Positions 1 to 6,644 of a stretch of 19,071 nucleotides of DNA are shown piece after piece. The translations under genes were made by a program, and so were the position numbers. Origin of the DNA: CAZESS01 sp964594625 (GTDB lineage: Archaea > Thermoplasmatota > E2 > UBA202 > DSCA01); contig CAZQNC010000018.1 in the NCBI GenBank assembly GCA_964594625.1, positions 1 through 19,071 on the forward strand, in the 5' to 3' direction. Under the pieces are notes generated by a model that saw nothing but the letters and a program-made list of their open reading frames with translations, searched no databases and was not told where the DNA came from. How positions within the stretch are numbered: position 1 is the first letter of the stretch; each line of letters begins with the position of its first letter.

Positions 1-539
1 CCGATGGACAAAATGTACCGCTCGGGCGGCAGCCCGGAGACCTTATACGGCACCATCATGCCGCCGAACATGAGGCCGGCCGCCACCGCGTACAGCAGGC
101 CACGGACGTCCACCGGGCCATCATGCCGCCGGATCAGGGACAGCCCGACGATGCCGATGACGAGCAACCCGACGCCGGCCACCGCCATCACGGCGGAGCT
201 CAGCGTCTCCCCGAAAAACAGGACACCCCAGACGAACGCGGACAACACCACCAGGGACATCCAGACCGGCGACGCCGACGCGAGGCCGGTCCGCCTGACG
301 GCCGCAATAGACAGCAGGTTCCCGGCGGTCCACAGCAGCCCGGTCGCAAGGCCATAGAGGGAGACCACCATCCCGTCGAGCAGCAGCCCCGCCAGCAGGC
401 TCAACCCGAAGATGACGTTGCACATCACCCATTGAAACGAAAAGGGATCAGAGCGCTCAAGCTGCCGCAATGGCACGAGATAGGTGCCGAAGGCCATGAC
501 CGCTACGACGACGCCCGCGTAGCCCAGCAGCAATGACAT
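1..539 (-). CDS. TMEM144/RhaT-like sugar or metabolite transporter, partial
   Basis: The reading frame opens at an ATG at 539 and runs off the left edge without a stop, giving about 179 residues of N-terminal sequence. It starts MSLLLGYAGVVVAVMAFGTY and contains about six hydrophobic segments (roughly residues 3-21, 36-54, 60-80, 92-110, 113-136, 147-165) separated by short polar loops. The stretch FGTYLVPLR followed by FQWVMCN, and a later LLWTAGNLLSI, resemble the TMEM144/DUF1632 and glucose-ribose-porter branch of the drug/metabolite transporter superfamily, which moves sugars or related metabolites across the cytoplasmic membrane. The substrate cannot be read from sequence. A TATA-like box centred about 27 nt upstream suggests a leaderless mRNA. 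The gene is divergent from PEP synthase and shares its promoter region. The open 3' end is a window limit, not a sign of a broken gene. Confidence 0.75.
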   Translation of the reverse strand, partial: MSLLLGYAGVVVAVMAFGTYLVPLRQLERSDPFSFQWVMCNVIFGLSLLAGLLLDGMVVSLYGLATGLLWTAGNLLSIAAVRRTGLASASPVWMSLVVLSAFVWGVLFFGETLSSAVMAVAGVGLLVIGIVGLSLIRRHDGPVDVRGLLYAVAAGLMFGGMMVPYKVSGLPPERYILSI

Positions 540-552
540 ACGGCAGGACAAC

Positions 553-562
553 GCAGGCCTGC
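553..562. promoter_or_regulatory. 10-bp perfect palindrome in divergent promoter region, possible operator
   Basis: GCAGGCCTGC is its own reverse complement. It directly abuts the A/T-rich box at 563-570. It therefore lies between the TATA-like box and the start codon of the transporter, and just upstream of the box that may serve PEP synthase. Its placement suits a regulator binding site, but no regulator is identified and a 10-bp palindrome can occur by chance in GC-rich DNA. Confidence 0.3.
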
Positions 563-578
563 ATAAAAACGTTAAATA
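563..578. promoter_or_regulatory. Divergent TATA-like boxes for transporter and PEP synthase
   Basis: The segment ATAAAAACGTTAAATA can be read as a TATA-like element on both strands. On the minus strand GTTTTTAT (570-563) is centred about 27 nt before the transporter ATG at 539, as expected for a leaderless archaeal mRNA. On the plus strand ATAAAAAC (563-570) predicts transcription from about 593, while GTTAAATA (571-578) predicts about 600. The second reading would favour the in-frame ATG at 606 rather than 597 as the PEP synthase start. Confidence 0.5.
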
Positions 579-596
579 GCCTCGACAGATACTAGC

Positions 597-2981
597 ATGG
601 TGTCCATGGCCTACGTTCGCTGGTTTTCAGACATCACGTCACATGACATCGAGACGGTGGGCGGCAAAAACGCCTCCCTGGGAGAAATGATACACGTGTT
701 CCACCAGCAGGGCATCCAGGTGCCCATGGGCTATGCCGTCACCGTCGACGCCTACCGGGCATTCCTCGACCACAACGACATGGCGGACAGCATCCGGCAG
801 GAGCTCATCCGGCTGGACAGCGGCGACCAGACGCTGGAGCGCGCCGGCCAGGCCATCCGGGACCTGTTCCGCCACGCCGCGTTTCCCGACGACATCGCCG
901 CCGAGATACAGCAGGCATACCACGAGCTCTCCCGTCGCTACCACGCCGGCGAAACAGACGTGGCCGTGCGAAGCAGCGCCACTGCCGAGGACCTGCCGGA
1001 GGCCAGCTTCGCCGGGCAGCAGGACACCTATCTCAATGTGAGAGGTGCCGGGGCGGTCATCGAAGCCTGCCAGAAATGCTTCGCGTCGCTGTTCACCGAC
1101 CGGGCCATCATCTACCGGGAGGAGCATGGCTTCGACCACCTCCAGGTGATGCTGTCCATCGGCATCCAGAAAATGGTTCGCTCGGACACCGCCGGCGCCG
1201 GCGTCATCTTCACCATCGACACCGAAACCGGGTTTCCCAACGCCATCGTGGTCAACGCCTCCTGGGGCCTGGGCGAAAACGTGGTGCAGGGCAGCGTCAC
1301 CCCCGACGAATACGTGGTGTTCAAGCCCCTGCTCGAACAGGACGGTCTGCGGCCCATCATCGGGAAAACCTGCGGCCCCAAGACCACCAAGATGGTGTAC
1401 ACCGCCGGGGAGGTCCAGAGCACCAAGACCATCGGCACATCGAAGGAGGAGCGCACCACGTTTGTCCTGTCGGACGACGAGGTCCTCCAGCTCGCCCGGT
1501 GGGCCGCCCGGATAGAACAGCACTACGGCCGCCCCATGGACGTCGAATGGGCCAAGGACGGCGAAACCGGCGGGCTCTACATCCTGCAGGCCCGCCCGGA
1601 AACCGTGCAGTCACGGCAATCCGGCACAACGCTGGAAACCTACCGGCTCACAGAAGACGGCTCCCCCATCGTAACCGGGCTGGCCATCGGGCAGGCCGTC
1701 ACCACCGGCACCGCCCAGGTCATCACCGGCACCGGCGACACGCACCGCTTCCAGGAGGGCTCCATCCTGGTCACCGGGATGACCCATCCCGACTGGGTGC
1801 CCATTATGAAAAAAGCCGCCGGCATCATCACCGACCACGGCGGCCGGACCAGCCATGCGGCCATCGTCAGCCGGGAGCTCGGCATCCCCGCCGTCGTGGG
1901 CACCGACACGGCCACCGAGGCCATCCGGGACGGCCAAACGGTGACCCTGTCCTGCGCCGAAGGCGAACGCGGCGTCATCTACAACGGCATCCTGGCCTAC
2001 GAGCGGGAAACCGTGGACATCCAGGACATCCCGGACACCGCCACGATGGTCATGATGAACGTCGCCACTCCCGGCGCCGCCTTCCGCTGGTGGCGGCTGC
2101 CCGCCAGGGGCATCGGCCTCGCCCGCATGGAGTTCATCATCAACAACAGCATCAAAGTGCATCCCCTGGCCCTCGTCCACTACGACCGCCTCCAAGACAG
2201 CGAGGCGAGAGAGCAGATCGCCCGGCTGACCCGCGACCACGGCGACAAAACAGACTACTTCGTCTCCCGCCTGGCCCGGGGCATCGGCCGCATCGCGGCA
2301 TCGCAGTACCCGCATCCGGTCATCGTCCGGATGAGCGACTTCAAAAGCAACGAGTACGCCAACCTCGTCGGCGGCGCCCAGTTCGAGCCGGAGGAAAGCA
2401 ACCCCATGCTGGGCTTCCGCGGCGCCAGCCGGTACTACAGCCAGCGTTACCGGGAGGGCTTCGCCCTGGAATGCCGGGCCATCCGCCGCGTCCGCGAGGA
2501 AATGGGCCTGACCAATGTCATCGTCATGATACCCTTCTGCCGCACCGTCAAAGAGGCAGACCTCGTCATCAAGGAGCTCGCCGGCAACGGCCTCCGCCGC
2601 GGCGACAACGGCCTCCAGGTGTACATGATGGCCGAGATACCCTCCAACGTCATCCTGGCCGACGCCTTCGCTCAACGATTCGACGGGTTCTCCATCGGCT
2701 CCAACGACCTCACCCAGCTCACCCTGGGCGTTGATCGTGATTCGGAGCTGCTCTCCGACCTGTTCGATGAACGGGACGAAGCGGTGAAACGCATGGTCAC
2801 CCTGCTCATCGAGCGCGCCCACGAGCACGGCTGCAAGGTGGGCTTCTGCGGCCAGGCGCCCAGCGACCATCCCGGCTTCGCGGCGTTTCTCGCCGACGCC
2901 GGCATCGACTCCGTGTCGGTCAACCCCGACAGCGTTGTCTCGGTCAAGCAGCAGATAGCCGCGGCTGAGCGCAAGCAATAG
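597..2981 (+). CDS. ppsA: Phosphoenolpyruvate synthase (pyruvate, water dikinase)
   Basis: The 794-residue product matches the usual length of PEP synthase, which converts pyruvate, ATP and water to PEP, AMP and phosphate in the cytosol; in archaea it mainly serves gluconeogenesis. The N-terminal third is the ATP/pyruvate-binding domain (VGGKNASLGEM near residue 22, VRSSATAEDLPEASFAGQQ near 124). The swivelling phosphohistidine domain follows, with GGRTSHAAIVSRELGIPAVVG and the phosphorylated His at residue 420. The C-terminal PEP-binding barrel (about 480-790) shows GFRGASRYYS, GSNDLTQLTLGVDRD and GFCGQAPSDHP, with the catalytic Cys at 751. All key residues are present, so the enzyme should be active. 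Start 597 is the first ATG; an in-frame ATG at 606 is equally possible. It is divergent from a transporter gene and convergent with the protease gene, 21 nt away. Confidence 0.96.
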   Translation: MVSMAYVRWFSDITSHDIETVGGKNASLGEMIHVFHQQGIQVPMGYAVTVDAYRAFLDHNDMADSIRQELIRLDSGDQTLERAGQAIRDLFRHAAFPDDIAAEIQQAYHELSRRYHAGETDVAVRSSATAEDLPEASFAGQQDTYLNVRGAGAVIEACQKCFASLFTDRAIIYREEHGFDHLQVMLSIGIQKMVRSDTAGAGVIFTIDTETGFPNAIVVNASWGLGENVVQGSVTPDEYVVFKPLLEQDGLRPIIGKTCGPKTTKMVYTAGEVQSTKTIGTSKEERTTFVLSDDEVLQLARWAARIEQHYGRPMDVEWAKDGETGGLYILQARPETVQSRQSGTTLETYRLTEDGSPIVTGLAIGQAVTTGTAQVITGTGDTHRFQEGSILVTGMTHPDWVPIMKKAAGIITDHGGRTSHAAIVSRELGIPAVVGTDTATEAIRDGQTVTLSCAEGERGVIYNGILAYERETVDIQDIPDTATMVMMNVATPGAAFRWWRLPARGIGLARMEFIINNSIKVHPLALVHYDRLQDSEAREQIARLTRDHGDKTDYFVSRLARGIGRIAASQYPHPVIVRMSDFKSNEYANLVGGAQFEPEESNPMLGFRGASRYYSQRYREGFALECRAIRRVREEMGLTNVIVMIPFCRTVKEADLVIKELAGNGLRRGDNGLQVYMMAEIPSNVILADAFAQRFDGFSIGSNDLTQLTLGVDRDSELLSDLFDERDEAVKRMVTLLIERAHEHGCKVGFCGQAPSDHPGFAAFLADAGIDSVSVNPDSVVSVKQQIAAAERKQ

Positions 2982-3002
2982 GATGAGGGTGTATCTGCGC
3001 CG

Positions 3003-4556
3003 TTACCGGTAGCCGTTGAAGTAGGTGAGGTCCAGGTCGCTCCAGTCGTCGAAGTCGTTCATCCCGCGGGAGCCGTCGGAGTAGTCGACGAAGGTGTAGG
3101 TGTACCCGTAGTTCATGCAACTCCGGTAGGGCCGGTATTTCCAGTATTCGGGCTGCCAGGGGTACATCGCCTCGTGGTTGTCCACGCCCGGGTTGTAGAT
3201 GGCGAGTGAGTGCCCCGTCTCGTGCATGAACACGCTGGCGTAGACGATGTCCTCGTCCACGAAGAACAGCTGCCGGCATTTCTCCTCAAGGTATTTGGCT
3301 GATATCTGCCACATGTCCCGCCGCACCGCGAATCCGTTGAACCCGGCATCCCAGACCACCACCCCGTAGTGGAAGATGCCCTGCCGCCAGTTGTCCTGGC
3401 TGCCGTGCAGGAAGTAGTCGGTGTAATATTCCTCCCTGAGTTCCCGCCGGCCGATTTCCTGCTCGAAGGGTATCATCTCGCCGCCGCCCATTGAGCCGTC
3501 GTCGAGATGGTAGACGATGTTGTGCTTGTCGTAGGCGGTCCGCAGCCGCTCCTTCGCTCCCTGCGTGAGCACGCTGGCCTGCTGCCCGTCGCTACCGGCC
3601 TCCATCTGGTCCAGCTCGATGAACAGGTCATCCCGGAACGGGTCGGAATCCCACTGCGAGGTCAGGTATTCTTCGACGTTGGTCAGGCCGTCCTCGTCCG
3701 GGTCCAGCTCGGAGTGGTTTTCCGGCACGAAGGGGTCGTAGAACCAGACGTGCTCGACCTCGTCGTCCCACCAGTTCCACTCGAAGGCATGCCCCCAGGC
3801 GTGTTCCCATTCGATGGGAACGCCGTCGCCGTCGCTGTCCATGCCCGTGTTGTCCGCCTCGGGGTCGGTGCCGTAGACGTTGACCTCCGTCCAGTAGGGG
3901 ATACCGTCGCCGTCCGGGTCGCTCTGCCGGATGTCGAACCAGAGCTCGGCGTCCCGGTTGTGCTGGTAGATGCTGTTGTCGTCGCAGCCGTTCAGCCGGC
4001 CGTAGCCGCTCTGGTCGGGTCCCTCCCACCATTCCTCCTCGTTGTAGATGTAGTCGTCCCCGTACCAGTGGCCGGATTTCAGGCTGTAGGTCAGGTTGAC
4101 GGTGAAACTGTAGGGGTATGGCTCCTCGTTCGTGCTCAGGTCACACAGCCTGTCAGGACCGATATTTTTGTCCCAGAGCTCGATGACCACGTCGACGAAC
4201 TCCTCGTCGTCGGGCACGTCCGCCGTGGCCGACCAGCCATCGTAGACATATCGCTGGTTTTGCCAGACCGGGCTGACATACGCCTCCCCGTTGATGAAGA
4301 CCTTCACGTAAAAATCGGGGTCGCTCACCGGGTCGACATAGTCAATCGTCGTGGGGCGCACGTCATCCGCCACCAGCGACCGTATCTGCTCGATGTCCAC
4401 GGTCACCTCGATGTCGCTCAACGGGTCAAGGTCGCCGTCGCCCGCAGCCGCATTATCAGCCGTCGGCACCATCCCGCTTTCATGCAGGGAAACGCCGCCC
4501 AGCGGCGCCAGCCCGATGACGGCCGCCAGGAAGACGCATACATAAACGGTTTTCAT
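3003..4556 (-). CDS. Secreted metzincin-like zinc metalloprotease with calcium-binding repeats
   Basis: The 517-residue product begins with a Sec-type signal peptide (MKTVYVCVFLAAVIGLAPLGG). Residues about 45-200 form an acidic, tryptophan- and tyrosine-rich region of no clear family. Residues about 205-320 contain acidic thrombospondin type-3-like repeats: DPDGDGIPYWTEV, DSDGDGVPIEWE and DPDEDGLTNVEEY, the usual Ca2+-binding loop form. The catalytic part carries HETGH at 445-449 and, 31 residues later, SCMNY with Met481, like the Met-turn of metzincin peptidases. A third zinc ligand is not obvious: after HETGHSLAIYNPG come Asp and then NHE, so Asp458 or His460 could serve. It probably acts outside the cell; substrate unknown. 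It stands alone, with its own TATA box and a leaderless start. The strongly acidic composition fits an exported Ca2+-stabilised protein. Confidence is high for secreted metalloprotease, lower for the subfamily. Confidence 0.8.
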   Translation of the reverse strand: MKTVYVCVFLAAVIGLAPLGGVSLHESGMVPTADNAAAGDGDLDPLSDIEVTVDIEQIRSLVADDVRPTTIDYVDPVSDPDFYVKVFINGEAYVSPVWQNQRYVYDGWSATADVPDDEEFVDVVIELWDKNIGPDRLCDLSTNEEPYPYSFTVNLTYSLKSGHWYGDDYIYNEEEWWEGPDQSGYGRLNGCDDNSIYQHNRDAELWFDIRQSDPDGDGIPYWTEVNVYGTDPEADNTGMDSDGDGVPIEWEHAWGHAFEWNWWDDEVEHVWFYDPFVPENHSELDPDEDGLTNVEEYLTSQWDSDPFRDDLFIELDQMEAGSDGQQASVLTQGAKERLRTAYDKHNIVYHLDDGSMGGGEMIPFEQEIGRRELREEYYTDYFLHGSQDNWRQGIFHYGVVVWDAGFNGFAVRRDMWQISAKYLEEKCRQLFFVDEDIVYASVFMHETGHSLAIYNPGVDNHEAMYPWQPEYWKYRPYRSCMNYGYTYTFVDYSDGSRGMNDFDDWSDLDLTYFNGYR

Positions 4557-4577
4557 GGATGCAATATGGCTAATATT

Positions 4578-4585
4578 CTATAAAA
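4578..4585 (-). promoter_or_regulatory. TATA box of the secreted metalloprotease gene
   Basis: On the minus strand the box reads TTTTATAG and is centred about 25-26 nt upstream of the ATG at 4556. This is the spacing between an archaeal TATA box and its transcription start, so the mRNA is probably leaderless. The surrounding A/T-rich DNA stands out from the GC-rich coding sequence. Confidence 0.6.
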
Positions 4586-4609
4586 CATTTATCCCGTCTC
4601 TGATTACCG

Positions 4610-4643
4610 GAGAGAAAAAAACCGGGAAAAAAGAAAAAAAAGA
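4610..4643 (-). terminator. Oligo-T terminator after the CpgS-like gene
   Basis: Just after the TAG stop at 4644-4646 the minus strand has three T-runs (the complement of A-runs at about 4633-4641, 4627-4632 and 4614-4620) separated by a few other bases. Archaeal RNA polymerase terminates on such T-rich tracts without needing a hairpin. It lies between the CpgS-like gene and the promoter of the next minus-strand gene, so it probably separates the two transcription units. Confidence 0.6.
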
Positions 4644-5960
4644 CTAGAGATGCCCAGCCGTGAACGAGTCCACCATCCGGCGGAGCGCTTCCTCGCCCGC
4701 CTCTCCCACGCCGTACCTGACCCGGACGATGGGCTTCTCCACGTCCACCAGACGGGTAATGTCGATGGGCGTGGCGGAGATAACCACGTCGCAGTCCACG
4801 CGGCTGATGGTTTCCTCCAGCTCCGCCACCTGCTCCTCGCCGTAGCCCAGCGCCGGCAGCACGTTTTCCAGATGCCCGTATTTTTCGAAGGTATCCCGGA
4901 TGGAGCCAACCGCAGCGGAGCGGGGGTCGACCGGCGTCGCATGTGCCTTCCGGGCGGCCACGATACCGGCGCCGTACTGCATCTCCCCATGGGTCAGCGT
5001 GGGCCCGTCCTCGATGACCAGCGCTTTTTTGCCAGTTAGGTCGCCGTCCTCCAGCCATACCTCGGATTCCATCCGGATGATCTGCGCGTCGGGGTTGACG
5101 CTCCGGACGTTCTCCTCGACCTGTTCGATATCCTCCTTGTCAGCGGTGTCCACCTTGTTCACGATGACGATGTCCGCCATCCTGACGTTGACCTCGCCCG
5201 GATAATAGGCCAGCTCGTGCCCCGCCCGATGGGGGTCAACGATGGTGATATGCAGATCGGGCCGGTAAAACGGAAAATCATTGTTGCCGCCGTCCCAGAT
5301 GATGACGTCGCCGTCCTCCTCCGCCTCCTCCAGGATGGCGCCGTAGTCCACGCCGGCGTACACCACGCCGTCCATGTCGATGTAGGGCTCGTATTCCTCT
5401 CGCTCCTCGATGGTCGTCTCATGTCGGTCGAGGTCGTCGTAGCCCGCGAAGCGCTGCACCGCCTGCTTCGCCAGGTCGCCGTAGGGCATCGGATGCCGGA
5501 TGGCCGCCACGTCATATTGCTCGGAGAGCAGCTCGAACAGCTTCCGGGAGATCTGCGACTTGCCGCAGCCGGTCCGCGCAGCAACGACCGCTATCAGCGG
5601 TTTCTTCGACTCCAGCATGACATGGTCGGGGCCCAGCAATCGGAAGTCGGCACCGGCGGCGTTGGCCATGGCCGAGCGATGCATCAGGTAGTCGTAGGGC
5701 ACGTCGCTGTAGGCGAACACCACCTCGTCGACATCGTGCTCCTCGATGATGTCCGGCAGGTTTTCCTCCGGCAGAATCGGGATGCCGTCAGGGTACAGCT
5801 CGCCCGCCAGCTCAGCCGGATATTCCCGGCCGGCGATGTCCGGTATCTGCGTGGCGGTGAACGCCACGACCTCGTAGTCCTCGTTGTCCCGGTAATAGGC
5901 GTTGAAATTGTGGAAATCTCGTCCTGCGGCGCCCATGATAACGACTTTTTGCTTTGCCAT
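4644..5960 (-). CDS. COG2403-type P-loop GTPase, cyclic 2,3-diphosphoglycerate synthetase-like
   Basis: The 438-residue product starts MAKQKVVIMGAAGRDFHNFN, a Rossmann-like N-terminal domain. A P-loop domain follows, with a Walker A motif ARTGCGKSQ at about 128-136, an acidic segment WDGGNNDFPF near 222, and NKVD at 268-271, the G4 base-recognition motif of GTPases. This architecture is that of COG2403, which includes the Methanothermus fervidus enzyme that closes 2,3-diphosphoglycerate to the cyclic compatible solute. Many members are unstudied, so the exact reaction is inference. The frame extends upstream to 6008, but the ATG at 5960 is preferred: the homologous sequence begins there, GAAGGTG at 5966-5972 is a plausible ribosome site, and a TATA-like box lies at 5991-5999, inside the longer version. 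It follows the TraB-like gene by 57 nt in the same direction but appears to have its own promoter. Confidence 0.8.
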   Translation of the reverse strand: MAKQKVVIMGAAGRDFHNFNAYYRDNEDYEVVAFTATQIPDIAGREYPAELAGELYPDGIPILPEENLPDIIEEHDVDEVVFAYSDVPYDYLMHRSAMANAAGADFRLLGPDHVMLESKKPLIAVVAARTGCGKSQISRKLFELLSEQYDVAAIRHPMPYGDLAKQAVQRFAGYDDLDRHETTIEEREEYEPYIDMDGVVYAGVDYGAILEEAEEDGDVIIWDGGNNDFPFYRPDLHITIVDPHRAGHELAYYPGEVNVRMADIVIVNKVDTADKEDIEQVEENVRSVNPDAQIIRMESEVWLEDGDLTGKKALVIEDGPTLTHGEMQYGAGIVAARKAHATPVDPRSAAVGSIRDTFEKYGHLENVLPALGYGEEQVAELEETISRVDCDVVISATPIDITRLVDVEKPIVRVRYGVGEAGEEALRRMVDSFTAGHL

Positions 5961-5965
5961 GATAA

Positions 5966-5999
5966 CACCTTCGGTGGTAATGCCGCCTCTCTTTTTATG
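5966..5999 (-). promoter_or_regulatory. TATA-like box and ribosome-binding site of the CpgS-like gene
   Basis: On the minus strand CATAAAAAG (5999-5991) is a TATA-like box centred about 35 nt before the ATG at 5960, predicting a leader of about 9 nt. GAAGGTG (5972-5966), complementary to part of the archaeal 16S rRNA 3' end, ends 5 nt before the ATG. The predicted transcription start falls within or beside this ribosome site, so the exact start is uncertain. Together the two signals support the 438-residue version of the protein over the longer frame. Confidence 0.45.
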
Positions 6000-6017
6000 T
6001 TTTTTCAATGGCCGCGT

Positions 6018-6644
6018 TCAAAGCCCGAGCCCGTCGGCCACGCCGTCAAACCGCTCGATGGGGACGACGGCGAGGATGCGGCTGTGCCGGCCGGCCAGCC
6101 CCCACAGCCGGTCGGTCATGTGTTTCTCCTGCGCCCGCTTTATCCCCCGGAACGACCGGGTGGCGTTGAACATGCCGTCCCATTCCAGGACGAAGTCCTC
6201 GGCGCTTCCCGCATCAAAGCTCTTTTTTTCCGCCCGCCGGTTCCGCCAGCGGTTGAACATGAGCCCGAGCAGCGACATCTCGTCGGTGAACAACGATGCG
6301 TATTCCTCGTCGTTCAGGTCGATGGCCTCCAGCGCCACATCGTGCTCGTCGGCCAGGGTCATGGCTGCCACGAGGTCGGCCGGGGGCACCGCCACGCTGC
6401 CATACGTGGCGAGCTGCTGGAAAAAGATATCGCGCTCCGGCGTGGTGTCGAATGCAGCCGTCTCGTCGCCGTGGCACTGGCGCAGGGTTTCCACGTCTTC
6501 CTCGGGGATGCCGACGGCGCAGCAGTCCGGCTCAAAGGACAGGAAGGCCTCCCGCACGCGTTTTCCCTCCCGCTCGAGGCCGTGGACCACGCCCAGCAGC
6601 CTGATGCTGGCGTGTCGCACCCGGAGGCTGACATCTTTTTTCAT
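6018..6644 (-). CDS. Short, divergent TraB-like protein
   Basis: The 208-residue soluble product opens with VRHASIRLLGVVHGLEREGKRVREAFLSFEPDCCAVGIPEED. This resembles the start of TraB/TIKI-fold proteins: a beta strand ending in GxxH, a helix, then a strand ending in the family's Glu. Its C-terminal part, LAGRHSRILAVVPIERFDGV, resembles the family's last strand. Two expected features are altered: the Glu of the VEL position is Gly here, and the second GxxH is PIER. There is no membrane domain like that of longer archaeal TraB proteins. It may therefore have lost hydrolase activity or do something else; no function is assigned. Its ATG overlaps the TGA of the upstream radical SAM gene (ATGA), so the two are translationally coupled and probably work together. 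Confidence 0.55.
   Translation of the reverse strand: MKKDVSLRVRHASIRLLGVVHGLEREGKRVREAFLSFEPDCCAVGIPEEDVETLRQCHGDETAAFDTTPERDIFFQQLATYGSVAVPPADLVAAMTLADEHDVALEAIDLNDEEYASLFTDEMSLLGLMFNRWRNRRAEKKSFDAGSAEDFVLEWDGMFNATRSFRGIKRAQEKHMTDRLWGLAGRHSRILAVVPIERFDGVADGLGL

Noticed and set aside
1076..2734. 552-residue plus-strand frame within ppsA
   Set aside because: It is a +1-type shadow, very rich in Arg, His, Pro and Gly, as expected from GC-rich codon third positions; ppsA in the other frame has every family motif.
1611..2978. 455-residue minus-strand frame antisense to ppsA
   Set aside because: It is an antisense shadow with no recognisable domain and low-complexity Gly/Ala/Asp composition.
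3507..4583. 358-residue plus-strand frame antisense to the metalloprotease
   Set aside because: It is Val/Asp/Pro-rich without motifs, while the opposite strand encodes a signal peptide, calcium repeats and HETGH.
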